64,000 nucleotides of DNA, from assembly GCF_016918735.1 (NCBI RefSeq), contig NZ_JAFFPR010000037.1, positions 1 to 64,000 on the forward strand, written 5' to 3'. Positions within the stretch are counted from its first letter, which is position 1. Every line of letters starts with the position of its first letter. Made by a program: the position numbers and the translations under genes. The stretch is from Leptospira abararensis. GTDB lineage: Bacteria; Spirochaetota; Leptospiria; Leptospirales; Leptospiraceae. Below, in pieces: positions 1 through 8,535 of the stretch. The notes beneath the pieces are model-generated. The model saw nothing but the letters and a program-made list of their open reading frames with translations, ran no database searches and was not told the origin of the DNA.

Positions 1-902
1 GAAAAAACATCACCTTTCTTAATCAAACTATTAGCTATTATTGATTTTCTTGCTATAGGGATATTCTTAATTTCACTTGCGGTAGGTCTTTTGATTCCGT
101 CACCCAATGCAAGTTCTATATTTCGAATTCCAGCAACTAACTGTTTCAATTCCGTTGGATCTAAACTTGCCTTGTGATCAGGACCGGGAAGATTTTTATC
201 AAGAGTGAAATGTTTTTCAATAACTGTTGCTCCTAAGGCAACGGCAGCCAACGATATTTCAATCCCAGATGTATGATCCGAATACCCGACGGAAACCCCA
301 AACGCATTCTTAATCGATTGTAGTGCTAACAAATTCACATCAGAAAACGGTGTCGGGTATTCCGTAGTGCAGTGAAGGACCGTTAAAAGGTCTCGTGGTA
401 ATCCACTACTCTCAAGAACGAGAATTGCCTCTTCGATCTCACCTAAATTAGCCATTCCCGTCGATAGAATTACAGGTTTGCCTAACTTACCGATTGCTTC
501 CAAGTAAGGTAAATTTGTGATTTCTCCCGATGGAATTTTAAAACGTTTTAAATTCAAAGTAGTTAAAAAATCCAAACTTTCCAAATCAAACGCAGTCGAC
601 AAAAACTCGATATTTTTATCAAAACAATGGTCAATTAATTCTTTATGTGCTGAAGGAGATATCTCCAGTTTCTTAAGCATCGAATACTGTGATTCTTCTG
701 GATCTGTGGATGCCGCTTGATATTCCGCTTTCTTTGCTGACTCTGTTACCAAAGCTTCCGCACGAAAGGTTTGAAATTTTACAATATCAACACCTGCCTC
801 ACAAGCTATGTCGATCAATTGGTGTGCTAATTTTAAATCGCCATTATGGTTTACACCTGCCTCAGCGATAATCAAAGTTTGATTGTTATGATTCGTTTTC
901 AT
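1..902 (-). CDS. neuB: N-acetylneuraminate/legionaminate synthase, 3' end cut by window edge
   Basis: This enzyme condenses phosphoenolpyruvate with a six-carbon amino sugar to make a nonulosonic acid (sialic, legionaminic or pseudaminic type). About 300 residues are visible from ATG at 902. NeuB hallmarks are EAGVNHNGD (14-22), KFQTF (42-46), IPSGE (123-127), HCTTEYP (177-183), GYSDHT (206-211), IEKHFT (228-233) and GPDHKAS (240-246), which together form the TIM barrel. The C-terminal SAF (antifreeze-like) domain would begin near the cut edge. The ATG overlaps the TGA of the upstream acetyltransferase (ATGA), so translation is probably coupled. With legB and legC upstream, a legionaminate-type product is more likely than plain sialic acid, but the family alone does not decide this. 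Confidence 0.93.
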   Translation of the reverse strand, partial: MKTNHNNQTLIIAEAGVNHNGDLKLAHQLIDIACEAGVDIVKFQTFRAEALVTESAKKAEYQAASTDPEESQYSMLKKLEISPSAHKELIDHCFDKNIEFLSTAFDLESLDFLTTLNLKRFKIPSGEITNLPYLEAIGKLGKPVILSTGMANLGEIEEAILVLESSGLPRDLLTVLHCTTEYPTPFSDVNLLALQSIKNAFGVSVGYSDHTSGIEISLAAVALGATVIEKHFTLDKNLPGPDHKASLDPTELKQLVAGIRNIELALGDGIKRPTASEIKNIPIARKSIIANSLIKKGDVF

Positions 903-1510
903 TTAAAAAATGTTGTATCGGGAATTGTTTTTAAGACTTTTGATGCCATTCCCACTATGACTTTTGAACCAATGGATACATTTTCTTTTACCGTAGTTCC
1001 ACTTCCCAAAAAAGTACAATCGCCAACCGTGACTCCACCATTGAGAACACAAGATGTTGAGATATGGGAATGATCACCGACTATAACCTCATGCTCCAAA
1101 ATAGAACCTGTATTGATAATACAATTATTTCCGATTTTTACATCACTGTTAACAATCACGTTATGTAAAACGATAGTCCCCTCTCCAATTTGAGCCGATC
1201 GAGCTATCCTTGCTTTTGGTGATACAATAGAAACCAGAGAAAAACCCAATTCCTTCAAATGCAAAAACATCTGATGTCTTGGCTCAAAATTTTTAATTTG
1301 ACCAATACAAATGATTATATTATTAGAAATTGATTTAGCTTGTTGCAAATCTTTATCTGTTCCAATAATTTGATAACCTAAAATTTCCTTTCCTTTTTCC
1401 ACTTCCGAACCAATAAGGCCAACAATTTGAAATCGACCTTCGGCTTCAATCACGTCAATACAAGATTTGGCATGTCCACCTGCTCCAAGTAATAATAATG
1501 GTTCTTTCAT
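899..1510 (-). CDS. neuD: NeuD-family sugar O-/N-acetyltransferase
   Basis: A 203-residue left-handed beta-helix acyltransferase of the NeuD/PglD family. The N-terminus has a nucleotide-sugar-binding Rossmann-like motif, LLLGAGGHAKSCIDVIE (about 5-21). Residues 95-200 carry the hexapeptide repeats (patterns such as IGEGTIV, IGNNCII, VGDCTFL) that build the trimeric acetyl-CoA site. Family members acetylate the 4-amino group of bacillosamine or legionaminate precursors, or O-acetylate sialic acids. Here it sits between the legC-type aminotransferase (9 bp away) and neuB (4-bp overlap). That fits N-acetylation of the amino sugar made by LegB/LegC. The exact acceptor is inferred from context. 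Confidence 0.88.
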   Translation of the reverse strand: MKEPLLLLGAGGHAKSCIDVIEAEGRFQIVGLIGSEVEKGKEILGYQIIGTDKDLQQAKSISNNIIICIGQIKNFEPRHQMFLHLKELGFSLVSIVSPKARIARSAQIGEGTIVLHNVIVNSDVKIGNNCIINTGSILEHEVIVGDHSHISTSCVLNGGVTVGDCTFLGSGTTVKENVSIGSKVIVGMASKVLKTIPDTTFFK

Positions 1511-1519
1511 TACTTTTAT

Positions 1520-2689
1520 TTAAGTTACCAGAGAGGGACTACTCGGAATATTAATCAGTCTTTGTTCTAAAGATTTCGCAACAGGCAAATCCATCTTTGG
1601 ACAATTTTGGAATGGAGTGAGAGTATGTAACAATCTCCAGCAGGGTCTTGTCATGATTCCATTGTCATTTGTGATCTTAAGGATGGAGTCACGCGCGGCT
1701 TGGGACTCTTTAGATAATACTAAAGTTTGAAGCCAATAGTTACTTTTACAATTTTTTGGCTCCTCCATCAAAGAAAGGCCAGAAACAGATTTTAGTGCCT
1801 CTTGGTATTTACTGAATAACAATCGTTTCGATTCCAAAAAAGAAGGTAATTGTTCTAATTGAGCACAACCCAATGCAGCATTGATATTAGGCATTCGATA
1901 GTTAAAACCTATTTCATCATGAACATATTCCCATCGATGTGGAATTTTTGCAGTTGTGGTTATATGTTTAGCATGTTTTGCCAAACTCTCATCTTGAGTT
2001 AAAATGGCTCCACCGCCGCCTGTAGTTATTGTTTTGTTCCCATTAAAGCTCAATACACCAAATTGCCCGAAGGTTCCCGTATGTTTGCCAAAGTAATAAC
2101 TCCCCAGTGATTCTGCTGCATCTTCGACAAAGGCTAAATGATAATCCTTTGCTAGAGCAACAAGTTCACTTAAAAGACCTGGATGGCCAAATGTATGCAT
2201 GGGAACAATGGCTCTAATTACTCGATTCGTAGCACGATTAACCGTTTGTCCATTTCTGATTTCGGTAATCGATTTCAAATATTCTCGAAGAGCTAAAGGA
2301 TCGATGCCTAATTGGGCTGATTCACTTTCAACAAAATGCGGAATAGCTCCACAATAACTTACAGCATTTGCAGTAGCGACAAAAGTAAGAGAAGGAATCA
2401 GTACTTCGTCTCCCGGAAGAACACCAGCCAGTTTCAGAGCAATATGTAAAGCAGAAGTTCCATTCACGACAGCCACAGCATATTTAGAACCTGTATAGGA
2501 TGCTAATTCTCTTTCAAACCTATCAACGAATTTTCCTACGGAAGAAACAAATCCAGTATCCAAACATTCCTTTAAGTAGTTCCATTCATTACCAGAGAAC
2601 TCCGGCTCATGTAAAATAACCGAAGAATCCCCTGTCACTTTTTTTAAAGCTGTAAGTGTGGAAATTGAAAACTCTTCAACGTTTAACAT
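1520..2689 (-). CDS. legC: LegC-type PLP-dependent sugar aminotransferase (DegT/DnrJ/EryC1/StrS)
   Basis: A 389-residue type I-fold aminotransferase that converts a 4-keto nucleotide sugar to the 4-amino sugar, using glutamate and PLP. Visible features are the PLP-phosphate region NGTSALH (76-82), IPSLTFVATANAV (98-110), the cofactor-binding aspartate in EDAAESLG (189-196) and the Schiff-base lysine in SFNGNKTITTGGGG (214-227, Lys219). The length and the IPSLTFVATANA wording match LegC proteins rather than the PseC group. It lies 3 bp downstream of the LegB-type dehydratase, which would supply its substrate. The function is firm at family level. The nucleotide carrier (UDP or GDP) cannot be read from the sequence. 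Confidence 0.9.
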   Translation of the reverse strand: MLNVEEFSISTLTALKKVTGDSSVILHEPEFSGNEWNYLKECLDTGFVSSVGKFVDRFERELASYTGSKYAVAVVNGTSALHIALKLAGVLPGDEVLIPSLTFVATANAVSYCGAIPHFVESESAQLGIDPLALREYLKSITEIRNGQTVNRATNRVIRAIVPMHTFGHPGLLSELVALAKDYHLAFVEDAAESLGSYYFGKHTGTFGQFGVLSFNGNKTITTGGGGAILTQDESLAKHAKHITTTAKIPHRWEYVHDEIGFNYRMPNINAALGCAQLEQLPSFLESKRLLFSKYQEALKSVSGLSLMEEPKNCKSNYWLQTLVLSKESQAARDSILKITNDNGIMTRPCWRLLHTLTPFQNCPKMDLPVAKSLEQRLINIPSSPSLVT

Positions 2690-2692
2690 ATA

Positions 2693-3691
2693 TTAGATAT
2701 TATAAATACCAGTTTTATACAACTGTAAGTTTTTTTCATCTCGAAACCAATCCACAGTCTCTTGTAAACCTTTCCGAAACCCATCTAGCCCACCAAACTC
2801 CGGGATCCATCCCAAAAGGTTCTTTGCCTTTTCATTGGAGGCCCATAACCGCTCTACTTCACTTTTTTCAGGCCTAAATCGAGCATCATCTGATTCAATC
2901 TCAATCATTACATCCATTAACTCAGCAATAGTTTTTACAGTATCGCCAACAGAAATTTCATAATTACTTCCGAGGTTAATTACTTGGCCAATCCCTTTAT
3001 CTGAATTCAAAGCAGCCAAAAACCCAGAAACAGTATCCTTTACATAATTAAAGTCCCGTGTTGGATGAATGGCACCTAACTTGATCTTGCGAATACCTTT
3101 AGCAATCTGAGTGATAATTGTAGGAATGACTGCTCGAGCCGATTGCCTTGGCCCATATGTATTAAATGGACGAATTATGGATACCGGTGTATCGAAGGAA
3201 CTATAGAACGACATCGCTATTTGATCTGCTCCTATCTTACTTGCAGAATAAGGAGACTGTCCCTGTAATGGGTGTTCTTCGGTTATCGGAACAAAGCGCG
3301 CAGTTCCATAAACTTCTGAAGTCGATGTGTGAATTACTTTCTTAACTCCCAAATCCTTCGCAGCTTGAACTATATTTAAAGTACCTTTGATGTTTGTATC
3401 CACATATGTATCTGGTGAATGATAAGAATAAGGTATGGCTATCAAAGCTGCCAAATGGAGAACAGCATCGCAACCTTTCATTGCAGCTCTTACTCCATTT
3501 GGATCTCGAACGTCACCAGAAAAAACTTCAAATTTTCCATTAACTTCTGGTGAACAGGAATCCAACCAACCCCAAGAATTAAACGAATTATAAAGAACAA
3601 AAGCCTTTGTATCATAGCCGGCACGCACTAACGCCTCTGTCAAATGCGAACCAATAAAACCATCTGCGCCAGTAATAAGAATTTTTTTCAT
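2693..3691 (-). CDS. legB: LegB-type NAD-dependent nucleotide-sugar 4,6-dehydratase
   Basis: A 332-residue extended SDR that would oxidise and dehydrate an N-acetylglucosamine nucleotide to the 4-keto-6-deoxy sugar, the first step toward legionaminic acid. It has the NAD fingerprint GADGFIGSH (8-16), the active-site strand HTSTSEVYGT (121-130), the YxxxK pair Tyr148/Lys152, and the LegB-typical stretch FVLYNSFNSWGWLDS (31-45). Its start codon shares one base with the stop of wzt (TAATG), so the two are coupled. LegC follows 3 bp downstream. The LegB call rests on wording I recognise from annotated LegB proteins. A generic UDP-glucose epimerase-like enzyme is the main alternative. Confidence 0.87.
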   Translation of the reverse strand: MKKILITGADGFIGSHLTEALVRAGYDTKAFVLYNSFNSWGWLDSCSPEVNGKFEVFSGDVRDPNGVRAAMKGCDAVLHLAALIAIPYSYHSPDTYVDTNIKGTLNIVQAAKDLGVKKVIHTSTSEVYGTARFVPITEEHPLQGQSPYSASKIGADQIAMSFYSSFDTPVSIIRPFNTYGPRQSARAVIPTIITQIAKGIRKIKLGAIHPTRDFNYVKDTVSGFLAALNSDKGIGQVINLGSNYEISVGDTVKTIAELMDVMIEIESDDARFRPEKSEVERLWASNEKAKNLLGWIPEFGGLDGFRKGLQETVDWFRDEKNLQLYKTGIYNI

Positions 3692-4986
3692 TAATTTGTC
3701 CTACTTACCTTCCACGGTTGTGATAACAATACTCGACCAGACCATCCAGATAAATAGGATGAGCTCACGAGATTCATTCCCTCTTGATGGATTTGAAACT
3801 GTATTCCTTTCCCGGGGTTATATATTCCATGTGGATGGATTTGCGGAACATGCATTGTCACTTGAGCAATGTAATTTCCTACTGGCAAAAAAATTGCCGG
3901 AATCGTTACCTTGGCCTCATAAATACCTGGCTCATGCTGCTCGCGAAAACTTTCATTCTGATCACCAATACAAGTTAAAAGGATGGTCTCTCCATCTTTC
4001 AAAATTCTTAAGTCAACAACCAAATTGGAAATCCGTCCGTTGACTTTATATTTAATGTTAAAGTCAAATGCCTTATCAAAGGGTTGAAAGTTCTTTTTAT
4101 CGGCGGTTACAATTCCAAAAGAAAGAATTTGATGGTTGATGTCCTTTTCAATTGGGAAGCTTAAACTTGCCTCTTGGCTAGAATTTTGCATCATATCTGA
4201 TTTCAAAGCATCAAGATAAAGGGAGACGGCAGATGAAGTATCCCCATCAAATTTTACGCGGCCATCATCCAATAATATAGATCTTGAACAAAGCGTAGTA
4301 ATTGCATCCATACTATGGCTAACAAAAATCACTAGCCTTCCCTGATCTTTACTCACGCTATCCAACTTCCCTAAACATTTTTTCTGAAAGACAGCATCCC
4401 CGACAGCTAATACCTCATCTACAACCATTATATCTGGCTCCAAATGTGCTGCTACAGCAAACGCCAATCGAACATACATACCGCTAGAATACCGTTTAAC
4501 AGGCGTATCAATAAACTCCTCCACTCCGGAGAAATCAACTATTTCATCAAATTTGCGTAGAATCTCTTCCTTTCTCATCCCAAGAATGGCACCATTCAGA
4601 AAAACATTTTCACGACCTGTAAGCTCTGGATGAAAACCGGTTCCCACTTCCAATAAACTTGCGATTCGACCATTAATACGAATACGCCCTTCACTAGGGC
4701 TAGTAATGCGAGATAAAATCTTTAATAAAGTAGACTTCCCTGCTCCGTTACGCCCGATGATACCAACTCTTTCACCCTTCTGAAATTCTAAATTGATATC
4801 AGAAAGTGCCCTGAAGTTATTTCCGACCAAACGAGATTTTTTTTCTCCAACCTTCGCATTCGGATCTTCTTTCCCCCGCCACTTGGCCCAGGCCGATTGT
4901 AAATCCTGAAACAAAGTACCATGGTTTATGGATCCTAATTGGTAAGTTTTACTAAGTCCCTCGACTGATATTGCGAACTTATTCAT
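3691..4986 (-). CDS. wzt: O-antigen/polysaccharide ABC exporter ATP-binding protein with C-terminal Wzt domain
   Basis: A 431-residue ATPase of the Wzm/Wzt exporter that moves lipid-linked polysaccharide across the inner membrane. It shows Walker A GRNGAGKST (78-86), the ABC signature YSSGMYVRLA (166-175), Walker B IMVVDE (186-191) and the switch histidine in VSHSMD (222-227). About 160 residues beyond the ATPase (from roughly 270) match the size and beta-rich character of the Wzt C-terminal domain, which in characterised systems recognises the polysaccharide's non-reducing end. The long form therefore suggests that chain-end recognition is needed for export. It overlaps the permease gene by 4 bp and shares one base with legB. 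Confidence 0.93.
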   Translation of the reverse strand: MNKFAISVEGLSKTYQLGSINHGTLFQDLQSAWAKWRGKEDPNAKVGEKKSRLVGNNFRALSDINLEFQKGERVGIIGRNGAGKSTLLKILSRITSPSEGRIRINGRIASLLEVGTGFHPELTGRENVFLNGAILGMRKEEILRKFDEIVDFSGVEEFIDTPVKRYSSGMYVRLAFAVAAHLEPDIMVVDEVLAVGDAVFQKKCLGKLDSVSKDQGRLVIFVSHSMDAITTLCSRSILLDDGRVKFDGDTSSAVSLYLDALKSDMMQNSSQEASLSFPIEKDINHQILSFGIVTADKKNFQPFDKAFDFNIKYKVNGRISNLVVDLRILKDGETILLTCIGDQNESFREQHEPGIYEAKVTIPAIFLPVGNYIAQVTMHVPQIHPHGIYNPGKGIQFQIHQEGMNLVSSSYLSGWSGRVLLSQPWKVSRTN

Positions 4987-5822
4987 ATTGTATCCATAAA
5001 ATTCTTTTCAACTTTATGAAATGAAATCATTCCTAAAAATAGAAACACTAAAGTGACTATCCAGCCGATACCCCAGTGATACCATTCGATAGTTAAAACT
5101 CCGAACAGGGAATACCGAAAGATTTCAATACTTGAACTGATTGGATTTAGCATATATATATCTAAATATTTTGCTGGCACCATGGAAACTGGATAAATCA
5201 CTGGGGAGGCATACATCATTAAAGAAATTCCAAAACTAAGTGCAAAAACCAAATCTCTATATTTTGTTGTGTAGGAAGATAAAAAAATTCCAAAACCAAG
5301 GGCAAACAATCCAACTTGCAAAAAAACCAGAGGAATGAGTATCAGGATATGGAAAATAGAAATTAGACTCAAATGAGAATAACCATCAAAAGCAATATAA
5401 AAAATCCCGAGAAGAGCAACTTGCAGAAACAACTTAAGATAAGTGATTAATACTGTTGAAATCGGCACAATCATACGAGGGAAAAATACTTTTCCGAACA
5501 ATCCGGAATTGTTTAAAAAAGTATTAGATGTTTTATTTAGAGCATCAGAAAAAAAACTCCATAAAGTGGAAGCAGACAAATAAAACAAAAAAGGATTGAT
5601 TCCATCAGTTGAAATATTCGCAATATTGCTAAAAATCACAGTCATAGTCAGTGAGGTGAAAATTGGCTGAATGATATACCAAAGTGGTCCAAGAATGGTT
5701 TGTTTATAAAATGCAACAAAATCTCTTTTCACTAAAAGCCATAAAAGATCGCGATAATCATAAATTCCCGCAAAATCAATATTATACCACTTAGATTCGT
5801 TTGTAATTTCAATTTCTTTCAT
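4983..5822 (-). CDS. wzm: O-antigen ABC exporter permease (ABC-2 family)
   Basis: A 279-residue inner-membrane permease, partner of Wzt. It begins with a soluble N-terminal stretch containing YRDLLWLLVKRDF (22-34), which is typical of the amphipathic element before the first membrane helix of ABC-2 polysaccharide and teichoic-acid exporters. LGPLWYIIQP (about 45-54) opens the first membrane helix. About six hydrophobic helices follow, ending with a short cationic tail. The family forms a homodimeric channel for undecaprenyl-linked polymer. The 4-bp overlap with wzt points to equal expression. Polymerisation and ligation genes are not in this window. Confidence 0.92.
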   Translation of the reverse strand: MKEIEITNESKWYNIDFAGIYDYRDLLWLLVKRDFVAFYKQTILGPLWYIIQPIFTSLTMTVIFSNIANISTDGINPFLFYLSASTLWSFFSDALNKTSNTFLNNSGLFGKVFFPRMIVPISTVLITYLKLFLQVALLGIFYIAFDGYSHLSLISIFHILILIPLVFLQVGLFALGFGIFLSSYTTKYRDLVFALSFGISLMMYASPVIYPVSMVPAKYLDIYMLNPISSSIEIFRYSLFGVLTIEWYHWGIGWIVTLVFLFLGMISFHKVEKNFMDTI

Positions 5823-5830
5823 GAATTAAT

Positions 5831-6841
5831 TTATACCACCTTGGATCTCAACGGCTCTCCATTAAAAAAACGAACAACCTCTTCCGCTGCTTCTCTCTCC
5901 ATATCGGCGCGGCAATCATCTGAACAAGAACCCATATGTTGAGTTAAAATCACATTCTCCAATTCCTTCAAGTTACCTTGATAAGGTTCCTCATCAAAAA
6001 CATCCAAGGCCGCACCAGCAAGTTGATTCGATTTTATTACGTTGTAAAGATCCGCTTCATTCACAATTCCACCGCGTGCTGTGTTGATTAGAAATGCAGA
6101 AGGTTGCATTTTCCTTAGTAAACTTGCATCAAATAAGTTTTTTGTACTATCTAATAAAGGCACATGGATTGTCAGTATATCTGAATTTTGTACTAATTCT
6201 GATAACTCAACTTGTCTGATTAAAACTGGACTCCAATTTTTACCGAGTTCCCGATTCATTTTATAGAGAACATTAGCAGATTCTTGTAATCTTCTGATCT
6301 CATCAGCTTTATCAAGCAGGTCACAAACAAGAATCTCTTTAGGAAGAAATCCAAGTAAATGGGAAGCGACCCGCGTTCCTATACGACCAAATCCAAGAAT
6401 GCCTATTTTAGAACCACCAATCCGATTACCATAAGGACGAGTCCATCCACCCTTTCTAATTTCTCGATCAGCAAAGGACACCTGTCGCATCAAATCAACC
6501 ATCAAACCCACTGCCAATTCGGAGACGGCAGGAGAAACAGCATCAGGTGTATAAGCAACCGAAACAGAATTTTTAATGCAGAGATCTAATGGAACACTAT
6601 CAAGCCCTACTCCCACTCTTGAAATTAATTTTAACTGGGAACTACCTGCCACAAGCGGTGTTAAATCTTCTGTTCCGGCAATCAATGCGTCAAAATCCTT
6701 TGCATTTTCTAGAACTTCGATAGGTTTCATCTTTCTTCCCATCGGATTGATCTCAACTTGATGGCCATGGGCGAGCAAATGTTCGAATGCTTTTTTATCA
6801 GAGCGACAAAATGGAAATGTAGAAACGAAAACCTTTGCCAA
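5831..6841 (-). CDS. SerA-like D-2-hydroxyacid dehydrogenase in the polysaccharide locus
   Basis: A 336-residue NAD-dependent D-2-hydroxyacid dehydrogenase of the phosphoglycerate dehydrogenase family. The coenzyme fold carries GILGFGRIGTRVASHL (147-162). The catalytic Arg lies in NTARGGIVNEADL and the catalytic His in LTQHMGSCS near the C-terminus. It ends soon after the catalytic core, so the ACT regulatory domain of housekeeping SerA is missing. It lies 5 bp after fcl and 8 bp before wzm. This suggests it makes or modifies an acidic substituent or precursor for the polysaccharide rather than feeding serine synthesis. The true substrate is unknown. Confidence 0.85.
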   Translation of the reverse strand: MAKVFVSTFPFCRSDKKAFEHLLAHGHQVEINPMGRKMKPIEVLENAKDFDALIAGTEDLTPLVAGSSQLKLISRVGVGLDSVPLDLCIKNSVSVAYTPDAVSPAVSELAVGLMVDLMRQVSFADREIRKGGWTRPYGNRIGGSKIGILGFGRIGTRVASHLLGFLPKEILVCDLLDKADEIRRLQESANVLYKMNRELGKNWSPVLIRQVELSELVQNSDILTIHVPLLDSTKNLFDASLLRKMQPSAFLINTARGGIVNEADLYNVIKSNQLAGAALDVFDEEPYQGNLKELENVILTQHMGSCSDDCRADMEREAAEEVVRFFNGEPLRSKVV

Positions 6842-6846
6842 AGTAG

Positions 6847-7806
6847 TTATCCTCTATGTTGCTTCACAAAATCTTCATAAGCTCGTTTGATACCTTCTTT
6901 GAGTTCGATCTCATGTTTCCAACCCATACTGTGCAATTTTGATACATCTAAAAGTTTTCTAGGTGTGCCGTCTGGCTTTGTTAAATCAAAGTTTAATTTA
7001 CCAGTGTATCCAATCACTTCCTGAATGGTTTCCGCCAATTCCCGAATGCTAACTTCGATACCAGAACCAATATTAACATGTTCTCCACCTTTTGGGTCAT
7101 TCGATACATCGTAACTTTCCATCAAAAATAGGCAGGCTCTTGCCATGTCCTCTGAATATAAAAACTCTCTAAGCGGTTTTCCCGTTCCCCAAATCACAAC
7201 TTCAGCTGAATTTTGAACTTTCGCTTCGTGGATCCTTCGAATCAAAGCCGGTAATACATGAGAGTTTTCTGGGTGATAGTTATCCCCCGGCCCATATAAA
7301 TTTGTAGGCATCACAGAAATAAAATTAGTTCCATACTGCCGGTTATAACTCTGACACATTACGATACCTGCTATTTTTGCAACAGAGTATGGTGCATTTG
7401 TCGGTTCTAGTTTGCCATCAAGTAACTGCCCCTCATCCATCGGCTGTTTTGCAAACTTTGGATATATACAGGAAGAACCAAGAAAACACATTTTTTTAGT
7501 TCCAAATCGATAAGCTGCATCAATAATATTATTCTGAATTTGTAAGTTTGAAAATATAAATTCAGCAGGATATGTATTGTTCGCATGGATTCCTCCAACC
7601 TTTGCGGCTGCCAAAAAAACATACTCGGGCCTTTCTTTTTCGAAGTATTCTATGACAGCTTCTTGATTGGTTAAGTCCATCTCCGAATGTGATTTTCCGA
7701 TCACATTCGTAAAGCCAGCATCTTTTAATACTTTAACTAACGCAGAACCAACCAACCCTTTGTGGCCCGCAATGTAGATTTTTGCATCTTTATTCAAAGG
7801 AAACAC
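6847..7806 (-). CDS. fcl: GDP-L-fucose synthase (GDP-4-keto-6-deoxymannose epimerase/reductase)
   Basis: A 319-residue extended SDR that epimerises and reduces GDP-4-keto-6-deoxy-D-mannose to GDP-L-fucose with NADPH. Diagnostic features are AGHKGLVGS (13-21), [16 protein letters not shown] (65-80), GSSCIYP (110-116) and the YxxxK pair Tyr140/Lys144, with [16 protein letters not shown] further on, all typical of WcaG/Fcl. The matching GDP-mannose 4,6-dehydratase (gmd) is not in the window and must be elsewhere if the pathway is complete. It is the first enzyme gene after the regulator and probably shares its promoter. Confidence 0.94.
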   Translation of the reverse strand: MFPLNKDAKIYIAGHKGLVGSALVKVLKDAGFTNVIGKSHSEMDLTNQEAVIEYFEKERPEYVFLAAAKVGGIHANNTYPAEFIFSNLQIQNNIIDAAYRFGTKKMCFLGSSCIYPKFAKQPMDEGQLLDGKLEPTNAPYSVAKIAGIVMCQSYNRQYGTNFISVMPTNLYGPGDNYHPENSHVLPALIRRIHEAKVQNSAEVVIWGTGKPLREFLYSEDMARACLFLMESYDVSNDPKGGEHVNIGSGIEVSIRELAETIQEVIGYTGKLNFDLTKPDGTPRKLLDVSKLHSMGWKHEIELKEGIKRAYEDFVKQHRG

Positions 7807-7834
7807 TCCATATTCTTATTTATTCCTAAACAAC

Positions 7835-8179
7835 TCAATAAAACCCGTTAGATATTTGCGAATCACCTAACTTTTCAATTTCCACTTTTAGAGCTTCATA
7901 TTCCTTTTTTTTAATCTCATAAAAATGTAATGTCAATCGCGCCTTCTCTTCAATTCCGCTTGGCGTTAACAAATAAGTATATGCCATCTTATTTTTGTTA
8001 TTTTTAAAATTATTCATTTTGATTAAACCTTTATCAAGAAATGCTTTTAAAATATAGTTCACCTTACCTAGACTAAGCCCTAGTACATCAGAAGCATCGC
8101 GCTGAGAAAGATGAGGATTCTCAGCTAACAATTGCAAAAGTTTTAAGTGGTAATCGCTATATTGTGATACTTCTTTCAT
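7835..8179 (-). CDS. EPS-associated MarR-family transcriptional regulator
   Basis: A 114-residue winged-helix protein. The helix-turn-helix lies near 18-60 ([20 protein letters not shown]), then a wing ([18 protein letters not shown]) and a C-terminal helix that could mediate dimerisation. This wording matches the small MarR group found at the head of exopolysaccharide and O-antigen loci. It is the promoter-proximal gene of the minus-strand locus, 28 bp before fcl. It is likely a locus-specific regulator that also controls itself, and a palindrome pair 140-190 bp upstream is a candidate operator. No good Shine-Dalgarno precedes the ATG, and no alternative start stands out. Confidence 0.85.
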   Translation of the reverse strand: MKEVSQYSDYHLKLLQLLAENPHLSQRDASDVLGLSLGKVNYILKAFLDKGLIKMNNFKNNKNKMAYTYLLTPSGIEEKARLTLHFYEIKKKEYEALKVEIEKLGDSQISNGFY

Positions 8180-8318
8180 TTGTTTAAGACATTCCCTGTG
8201 CGCACTTTTGGTTCTAGAGAATACTGAATCAAGGTAATGGGATAAGAGATCGGCTTAGCAGTTATCTTGGATCCAGGCGTAGCTCCGCCCCCTGAGTCCC
8301 AGCCATTTAACAAAAAGT

Positions 8319-8371
8319 GTTCACTATTTGAACGAAGTAAAGATATTTTTGTTCAAAATTTGAACAAAAAT
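8319..8371. promoter_or_regulatory. Paired palindromes GTTCA-N5-TGAAC, candidate operator
   Basis: Two inverted repeats with the same half-sites and the same 5-base spacer lie at 8319-8333 and 8351-8365. Their starts are 32 bp apart, about three helical turns. The second copy extends to a perfect 13-bp-arm palindrome (8345-8371) around a single central A. They sit in the divergent gap between the MarR-type regulator (start 8179) and the acyltransferase (start 8504). Palindromic AT-rich dimer sites at helical spacing are typical of MarR/TetR operators, so autoregulation is a reasonable inference. They do not match the Leptospira LexA box TTTG-N5-CAAA. No clear promoter elements could be placed beside them. 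Confidence 0.5.
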
Positions 8372-8535
8372 CTGCCCTGATTTTTGAAGGAATTTGGCAC
8401 GAACCTGAATTTCGACTTGGATGGTTTGCAGAAATAAGAGATGGATTCAAACTCATTTGCTTTCCTATTGACTTAGAAACTAAGGAAAGGGATACCATTC
8501 GCAATGAAACCAAAAAAGCGCACCATTCCCTATGA
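8341..8535 (+). pseudogene. Start-less coding remnant in the gap before the acyltransferase
   Basis: In the plus frame that begins after the TAA at 8338-8340 there is an uninterrupted reading to TGA at 8533-8535, with no ATG, GTG or TTG start. From about 8377 the predicted peptide has a natural composition (for example GIWHEPEFRLGW, then DGFKLICFPIDLETKE) and looks like the C-terminal end of a real protein. It overlaps the first 32 bp of the acyltransferase gene. I read it as the 3' remnant of a gene whose front was lost at the edge of the polysaccharide locus. I recognise no family, and chance coding cannot be excluded. The rest of the 8180-8503 gap shows only the palindromes. Confidence 0.3.

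Noticed and set aside
8345..8371. Palindrome as an SOS (LexA) box
   Set aside because: The half-sites are GTTCA/TGAAC with a 5-base spacer, not the TTTG-N5-CAAA box of Leptospira LexA.
8307..8513. 68-codon minus-strand frame in the regulator-acyltransferase gap
   Set aside because: Its composition is low-quality, it covers the palindromes, and the plus-strand reading of the same bases is more protein-like.
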